This document shows, piece after piece, positions 12,001 through 16,609 of a DNA stretch of 16,609 nucleotides. The notes under the pieces are model-generated. The model made no database searches. It was not told the origin of the DNA and saw nothing but the letters and a program-made list of their open reading frames with translations. The stretch is from contig QUTJ01031745.1 in the NCBI GenBank assembly GCA_003573635.1, positions 1 through 16,609 of the forward strand, given 5' to 3'. The translations under genes were made by a program, and so were the position numbers. This DNA comes from Goniomonas avonlea (taxonomy: Eukaryota > Cryptophyceae > Goniomonadida > Goniomonadaceae). Each line of letters begins with the position of its first letter. Position 1 is the first letter of the stretch.

Positions 12001-15000
12001 GCTGGCGGGTCTCAACCTGGGCCAAGGCTTGTCAACTGTGCAGCTTCGCGTCGGTGGGACGCAGTCCCAGTCCGGAAGCTGGGTGTCGCTGTCCACTCTG
12101 CGGTGCAAGGTTCCAGCCGGTGTCGGCCGCGACCAGACTGTCACGACCACCATCGACCTGCTGCGCTCGACTCTCAGCGCGGTGTTCACCTTCAACGTCC
12201 TGGACCTCCGCGAGATTCGCGGTGCCAACCAGCCCCGCACTGCGTCCTCGAGCATCACCGTGTCCGGCGCCGGCTTCGGCCAAGTGAGCTACTCCGCACG
12301 GGCCCGTGTCGGAGGTACAGGCACGCAGGGCGCTCGCTGGACCAGCGACTCGTCTATCCGGGTCAAGGTGTCGGCGGGGTCACCGGCCGCGCAGCAGGTG
12401 GTCTGCACCCTGGGTTGGCCGAGGTCGCTGTCGATGAGCTTCACCTTCGACCGGCCCCAGCAGTCGAGTGTGCTGCGAGCCAACGCGCCTGCGTCGGGCG
12501 CCGTCAGCCTCACGCTCTCTGGCTCCGGGTTCGCTCTCGCAGGTACGGTGTCCAACACAGTGCGGCTTGGCGGGACCGGTTGCGAGTCCTCGCGGTGGCT
12601 CTCCGACACTGGCATCGCGTGCAAGCTGGCCCAGGGCAGCTGGCACCGACTTGGCACTTCCGCTACCGTCAACATAGGCGTGGCCTCCTCGACGCGGGCC
12701 CTCTCTGTGGACTGGCCGGTGTTGACCCAGCTGCTGCGCCAGAACACGCCGTCCACTGGCGCTGTCAGCGTGACGGTTGCCGGCAATGGCCTCGGTGTGA
12801 GCAGATCTAGCGGCAGGCTGCGCTTCAGTGGGTCTGCGGGCACTGCGTCGCTCTGGACCTCGGACTCATCGCTGAGCGGCAAGACGTCTCCGTCCGCGCG
12901 GTTGGCCGACCGGTTCACCACGGCCTCCGTAGGCCTGCGGCGGGGCACGCTGACGCAGGCTCTGACGACAGACGCAGTCACAGCCGTGCTGGCCCTGCAG
13001 TCGAACACGGCCCCCACAGGCTCCCTCAGCGTGACCCTCTCGGGAGCCCAGCTGCTGTTCACGGACAACAGCGCGGCAGCCTCTGTAGGCGGCACCGGCA
13101 CCATGGGGACCTCGTGGACCAGTGATTCCTCCATCGGGCTCAAGCTCGCTGCTGGTTGGCCGAGGGTTGGGGTCAGCGTCGTCGCGACCGCGATCACGAA
13201 GCGTTCGACCCTCACGCTTGCCCTCACCTACGGCAGCGTTGCCCTGTCCCTGCCGCAGACCGCCAATTCCGCCACGACCGGCGCGTTCAGCATCACACTC
13301 AACGGCCGTGGGCTGGGCCAAGCGAGGTACTCGCCCACCGCAAGGGTTGGCGCCTCGCACTGTCTTGCCAGCCTCTGGCTCTCGGACACGTCGACCCGCT
13401 GCAAGCTCCCGCACGGGCTCGCGTTCGGTCGCCTCGTGATCGCGACGGTGTCGCTCCGCCGCACCACGCTCACGTCCGCGTTTTCCTTCGACGTGTCCAG
13501 ACTCTCAGCGATTCTGGTCTGCAACACGCCCACCACGGGCACCGTCAGCATCACACTCAGCGGGGCCGCCTTCTCCCTGACCGACCCCAGTGCTCGTGTC
13601 CGAGTCGGCGGCTCCAGCTTGGAGGCCACAGTGTGGCTCTCCGGTACTGCGATCCGAGCCAAGACTGCCTCCGGCGTGTCGGGCCGGTGGTCACTGTCTG
13701 TCACTGTCGGCGTCCAGGGCAGTAGCTCCCCCAGCATGCTCTCTTTCAACGCGCCGAGCCTGTCCAGCGCTGTAACGACCAACTTGGCCACCACGGGCAC
13801 TGTGTCCATCACCGTCTCCGGTTCTGACTTTGGCGAAAAGGGGCCAAGTGCTCGCGTCGCCACTGGTGGCACCCTCGCCCTCGCCCACGCCTGGCTGTCT
13901 GACTCTTCAGTTCGCGGCAAGCTCGCTCCGGGCTCAGGGGTCTGGCTCGCCGCCTGTGTTTCCGTCGGCCAGCAGGTGGGGACGGTCTCTCGCTCTGTGT
14001 CCTTCGCACGGCCACAGGTCGCGAGCGTGACGGGGAGCAACTGCCCAAGGACGGGCTCCACCAGCCTCACCCTCCTCGGGGTGCACTTTGCAGTGTCGCG
14101 GTTGACAGCGCGGCTGCGTGTCGGCGGGACAGGCAGTCTGGCGTCCTCCTGGACGTCCGACTCCGCCATCGCCCTCCGTGTCCCCAGTGGAGTCCGGCGC
14201 TTCCTGGCACTGGCTGTTTCTGTGGGCATGCGCGGGTCCCTGTCCTCTGCTGTGTCGTACGATGTCGGCTTGATCTCGTCATTTGCTCCAACCAACGCCC
14301 CGGTAACTGCCGGCTCCTCGGTCACGCTGTTTGGTGCTCTGTTCTCGGACCAGCGAGCAACGGCCATGGCTCGCCTGCACGGGACTGCCCTCTCTGCAAC
14401 TCTCTGGGTCTCATCGACCTGCGTCCGTGGCAAGGTTCCATCGGGCGTCTCGCTCAATCGCGCTGTCGTCATGAGCACCGGCCTCCTCACCCGCACAGCA
14501 GCGAGCTTGTGGTCCTTCGACGCGCCCGGCCTCGTTTCGTCACGCGGCAGCAGGAACGCGCCAGGCACTGGCGGAATCCAAGTCACGCTCACTGGCAGTG
14601 CCCTGGGTCCATCGGACCGCTCGGCAGGGTTGCGCTTTGGCGGATCGGCCTGCAGCAGCAGCGTTTGGTTCTCTGACACCTCCGCCACCTGCAAAACCGC
14701 AGCGAGCGCTGGCTCGATGCGGCCCGTGGCCTCCACTGTGAGCTGGCAGAGAGCCACACTCACCAACGTCTTCTCGGCCGACTCGGTCCTGCTGCAGACT
14801 GTGACCTCTGGCAATGCGCCGACCTCGGGCGCCGTGCTCGTGACTGTGCTTGGTGCTGGGTTGGCCACCTCGGATTTCTCGTTGACAACCGCTGTCGGAG
14901 GTTCGGTCACCGTCTCCAGCCGATGGGCGTCCGAGTCGTCTGTCAGCTGCAAGGTGAGCCAGGGCGTGGGTGGGAGGGCTCCCATTCGTGCGTCGTGTGC

Positions 15001-16609
15001 GCTGCTGCGAGGCACACTCACGATGGCGTACACCTTCGACGCGCACTCCGGTGGAGGGGGCAACGGCCCAACCTCGGGCGCTGTGACAATGACGGTTGTT
15101 GGGGGGCGTATGGGCTACGTCGACCTCACGCTGCGCACTCGCGTTGGCGCGAGCCAGTGCTTTGCGATGCAGTGGGCATCGGACTCCTCGGTGCGCTGCA
15201 AGACCCCCGCAGGGCACGGCCTCGCGCGGACAGTGTCAGGGACCATGCTGCGGCGCACTGCAAGCATGACTGCTGCCTTCTCGTACGACGACCACTTCCT
15301 CGTCGCGGTCACCGCGTCCAACATGCCGGCCACGGGTGCCAGCAGCCTAACCGTGGCGGGTGCCGGGCTGGGTCTCGCTGACACCTCTGCCAGGGTGCGG
15401 CACGGCGGCAGCGAGTGCGAGGGCGCGCAGTGGCGGTCGGAGAGCTCTGTGTCGTGCAAGGTCAGCAACGGCGCTGGCGTTTGGGTGTCGCCGGCGGTGA
15501 CCTTGGTGCGACGAACTGCCACGGTGACGAGTGTGTTCTCGTACAACAGGCCGGGCCTCTCGTCCACCTCCCCGTCCAACTCCCCTACCACAGGCGCGGT
15601 CGCGCTCACGCTGTCTGGGCGGAGCTTGGGCGTTGTCGCCTTCTCCACGGACCTCCGCCTGGGCTCTACCCGCTGCCCTGCTGTGCACTGGGTGTCCGAC
15701 TCGTCCATCACCGGCAGGGTAGCGGCCGGTGCCGGGAGCGCCTGCCCGGTTATTGTGACCAACGTCTGGCAGTCAGTCACGCTCACGCGCACCGTGTCGT
15801 ACCAGCTCCAGCCCGCGAGCAGCGTCTCGAGGACGAATCAGCCGTCCTCTGGTAGCCTGAGCGTCACCATCGTGGGCTTGGCCGTCGGCCACACGAGCTG
15901 GACCTCCCAGGCCCGCGTTGGCTCTACAGCTAGTATGGCCTCGGTGTGGGACTCTGATTCGTCGCTACTGTGTAAGCTCTCGTGGGGCGGGATGCGCGCT
16001 CGCCGTGTGACAGTGACGCTTCTCCGAGCCCTCTCGACCACCTCTGGGGTTTTGTCCTACGGCAGCAACTTGCCCATTGCTGGAACCGCCAATTGCCCTG
16101 CCACTGGGTCTATTTACGTCACTTTGACAACCTCCGGCTTCGTTGACCTGTCGGCCAGAAGCAGGGTCGGAGGCACCGGGTGTACAGCCACCGAATGGGT
16201 TGCCGGCACGTCGCTTCGCTGCAAGGCCCCGAGTGGCGTTCGGCGCGCCCGCACCCTCACAGTGTCGTCGGCCAGTGCGGTGGGCTGCCTCACCAACGCC
16301 TTCTCGTTCGGGAGCCCAGCCCTCGAGGGCAGCTTGCTCCTGCGCAATGCGCCTGCTGTCGGAGGCTGGAGCCTCACGCTGACAGGGTCGCGGTTCGGCT
16401 CGAGCGAACCGAGCGCAACGGTGCGACTCGGCGGCACTGCTGGGACCGCCAACTTTTGGTTCTCCGACTCCGCCGTGAGGTGCAAGGCGGCGAGCGCGTC
16501 GCTTCAGGTCTTCTCGTCGCTCCACGTCACCGTGGGCGGGCAGCGCGGGACCCGCAGCAACGTCTTCACCTACGACAGCATCTCGCTGTCGTCGGTGCTG
16601 CGCCTCAAC
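2..16609 (+). CDS. Giant tandem-repeat protein, IPT/TIG-like (E-set Ig-like) domains; internal fragment, both ends missing
   Basis: One open frame of 5,536 codons fills the window without a stop. It has no start or stop codon here, so the full protein is larger than about 550 kDa (estimated at about 100 Da per residue). It consists only of about 86-residue units (64 complete). Each has Asn-x-Pro/Ala-x-Thr/Ser-Gly, then Ser-Val/Leu-Thr-Leu/Val-x-Gly-x-x-Phe/Leu-Gly, Gly-Gly-Thr/Ser-x-Cys-Glu, an invariant Trp, Ser-Asp-Ser/Thr, Cys-Lys, a Val-x-Val strand and a final Phe-Ser-Tyr/Phe-Asp/Asn. IPT/TIG domains are known to have a similar order (Gly-rich opening strand, G-x-x-F, GG-x-x-C, a second Cys, V-x-V strand, terminal F-x-Y) and similar length. 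I infer a long rod-like cell-surface or extracellular protein, perhaps adhesive or structural. No catalytic motif, transmembrane segment or signal peptide is visible. Composition is rich in Ser, Thr, Ala, Val, Gly, Leu and Arg, and poor in Lys and acidic residues. The coding call is very sure; the family name is moderately sure; function is a guess. Confidence 0.93.
59..2122 (+). repeat. IPT-like repeat units 1-8
   Basis: Unit starts (invariant Asn codon): 59, 314, 572, 827, 1085, 1340, 1595, 1859. Invariant Trp codons: 167, 422, 683, 938, 1196, 1451, 1706, 1970. The cysteine pair (Trp-5 and Trp+8) is complete in units 3, 6 and 7. Unit 2 keeps only the second Cys, and units 1, 4, 5 and 8 have neither, the positions being filled by Ser, Ala, Met or Leu. 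Lys follows the second-Cys position in all eight. Unit 6 contains a run of nine G bases (1379-1387) coding Gly residues in the L-G-x-x-L-G turn. Units 1 and 2 have 36 rather than the usual 37 residues between Asn and Trp. Confidence 0.88.
2123..4195 (+). repeat. IPT-like repeat units 9-16, including a run of five with both cysteines
   Basis: Unit starts: 2123, 2381, 2642, 2903, 3161, 3416, 3674, 3935. Trp codons: 2234, 2492, 2753, 3014, 3272, 3524, 3785, 4046. Units 11 to 15 all carry both cysteines and are the longest such run in the window. Unit 15 (Gly-Gly-Thr-Ala-Cys-Glu before Trp and Ile-Arg-Cys-Lys after it) is close to the array consensus. Units 9 and 10 keep only the second Cys. Unit 16 is the most degraded at this site: both Cys and the following Lys are replaced (Leu-Arg-Ala-Leu), though its Asn, Trp and Asp-Thr-Ser remain. 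Confidence 0.88.
4196..6286 (+). repeat. IPT-like repeat units 17-24
   Basis: Unit starts: 4196, 4457, 4718, 4973, 5231, 5495, 5762, 6023. Trp codons: 4307, 4568, 4826, 5084, 5342, 5606, 5873, 6134. Units 20 and 23 have both cysteines; 19 and 21 only the first; 18 and 22 only the second; 17 and 24 neither. Unit 21 is unusual because its second cysteine sits at Trp+5 instead of Trp+8 (Trp-Val-Ser-Ser-Thr-Cys). Unit 22 has the longest Trp-to-next-Asn segment in the window (52 residues). Unit 24 contains Phe-Arg-Arg-Phe-Asp, which recurs in unit 33. Confidence 0.88.
6287..8344 (+). repeat. IPT-like repeat units 25-32, mostly cysteine-poor
   Basis: Unit starts: 6287, 6548, 6803, 7058, 7316, 7574, 7826, 8084. 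Trp codons: 6398, 6659, 6914, 7166, 7427, 7679, 7937, 8195. Only unit 29 has both cysteines. Units 27 and 28 keep only the second, unit 32 only the first, and units 25, 26, 30 and 31 neither. Unit 26 has a double Trp (the second is in register) and, like unit 16, has lost the basic residue at Trp+9 (Arg-Gly-Leu). Unit 30 is shortened to 35 residues between Asn and Trp. Confidence 0.88.
8345..10417 (+). repeat. IPT-like repeat units 33-40
   Basis: Unit starts: 8345, 8606, 8864, 9122, 9386, 9644, 9902, 10157. Trp codons: 8456, 8717, 8975, 9233, 9494, 9755, 10010, 10271. Units 33 and 36 have both cysteines, units 38 and 39 only the second, and units 34, 35, 37 and 40 neither. Unit 40 has Val at both cysteine positions. 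Unit 38 has a double Trp with the second in register. Several units here have 36 or 38 rather than 37 residues between Asn and Trp (37, 39, 40). Confidence 0.88.
10418..12481 (+). repeat. IPT-like repeat units 41-48
   Basis: Unit starts: 10418, 10673, 10931, 11195, 11453, 11711, 11969, 12227. Trp codons: 10526, 10784, 11042, 11306, 11564, 11822, 12080, 12338. Units 43 and 44 have both cysteines, 42 and 47 only the second, and 41, 45, 46 and 48 neither. Adjacent units 43 and 44 share 26 of 30 bases just after the Trp codon. The single N-glycosylation sequon I found in the protein (Asn-Gly-Thr, codon at 11951) lies in the linker between units 46 and 47. Confidence 0.88.
12482..14554 (+). repeat. 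IPT-like repeat units 49-56, mostly without cysteines
   Basis: Unit starts: 12482, 12743, 13004, 13265, 13523, 13781, 14039, 14294. Trp codons: 12596, 12854, 13115, 13376, 13634, 13892, 14150, 14405. Units 49 and 52 have both cysteines and the other six have neither. No unit in this block has just one of the two canonical cysteines. Unit 56 carries a Cys at Trp+5 (Trp-Val-Ser-Ser-Thr-Cys), as unit 21 does. Fold-defining positions (Asn, Gly-Gly, Trp, Lys or Arg at Trp+9) are all retained, so cysteine loss does not look like decay of the domain. Confidence 0.88.
14555..16606 (+). repeat. IPT-like repeat units 57-64
   Basis: Unit starts: 14555, 14813, 15062, 15320, 15578, 15836, 16091, 16346. 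Trp codons: 14666, 14924, 15173, 15431, 15689, 15947, 16196, 16457. Units 57, 59, 60 and 63 have both cysteines, 61 only the first, and 58, 62 and 64 only the second. The linker at the end of unit 58 is the shortest in the window and carries four consecutive Gly. Unit 63 has only 35 residues between Asn and Trp. Unit 64 ends Val-Leu-Arg-Leu immediately before the next Asn. Confidence 0.88.
16607..16609 (+). repeat. First codon of repeat unit 65 (truncated by the window edge)
   Basis: The last codon of the window is AAC (Asn), placed 50 residues after the Trp of unit 64, where every unit start falls. The array therefore continues downstream. Confidence 0.75.

Noticed and set aside
59-16606. 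CRISPR array, satellite DNA or transposon repeats as the source of the periodicity
   Set aside because: The period is about 258 bp, copies are strongly diverged in DNA, and length changes keep the reading frame. Conservation is at amino acid level, so this is a protein domain array.
2-16609. Introns, tRNA or rRNA genes, promoters, terminators or a second gene
   Set aside because: The frame is continuous and every stretch belongs to a repeat unit in register, so there is no unexplained segment for such elements. GT and AG dinucleotides are everywhere in this sequence but no interruption requires splicing.
2-16609. Assignment to a named species or to a known giant protein
   Set aside because: Repeat style and base composition suggest a GC-rich protist, but I cannot match the sequence to a specific organism or gene from the window alone.

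Overview
The whole 16.6 kb window lies inside one enormous protein-coding gene. Reading + strand frame 2 (codons from base 2 to base 16609) by hand gives 5,536 consecutive codons with no stop. There is no start, stop, promoter, terminator, RNA gene or intergenic space, so both gene ends lie outside the window.

The protein is built of one domain repeated end to end. I count 64 complete units averaging about 86 residues (258.6 bp; 83 to 89 residues between successive tryptophans), preceded by the tail of another unit and followed by the first codon of a 65th. Each unit opens with Asn-x-Pro/Ala-x-Thr/Ser-Gly, followed by a strand-like Ser-Val-Thr-Leu-x-Gly stretch, a Gly-Gly-Thr/Ser turn and an invariant Trp. 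Then come a Ser-Asp-Ser/Thr segment, a Cys-Lys position, a Val-rich strand, and a closing Phe-Ser-Tyr/Phe-Asp/Asn. Motif order and unit length resemble IPT/TIG (E-set, immunoglobulin-like) domains, so the best reading is a giant, probably extracellular, IPT-like repeat protein. The family assignment is an inference from motif logic; no profile search was possible.

The array is regular but not homogenised: the invariant Asn and Trp are found in 64 of 64 units and a basic residue at Trp+9 in 62 of 64, while the rest of each unit has diverged. Two semi-conserved cysteines (Trp-5 and Trp+8) occur and disappear together far more often than expected, as a disulfide would. N-glycosylation sequons are almost absent: I found one among about 138 Asn.

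Organism: DNA is GC-rich with strong G/C preference at third codon positions (about 80% in 80 codons sampled). A huge uninterrupted exon, Ser/Thr/Ala/Val/Gly-rich composition and sequon scarcity fit a secreted protein of a GC-rich unicellular eukaryote (alga or other protist). Bacteria also encode giant repeat adhesins, and the window has no neighbouring gene to settle the question.
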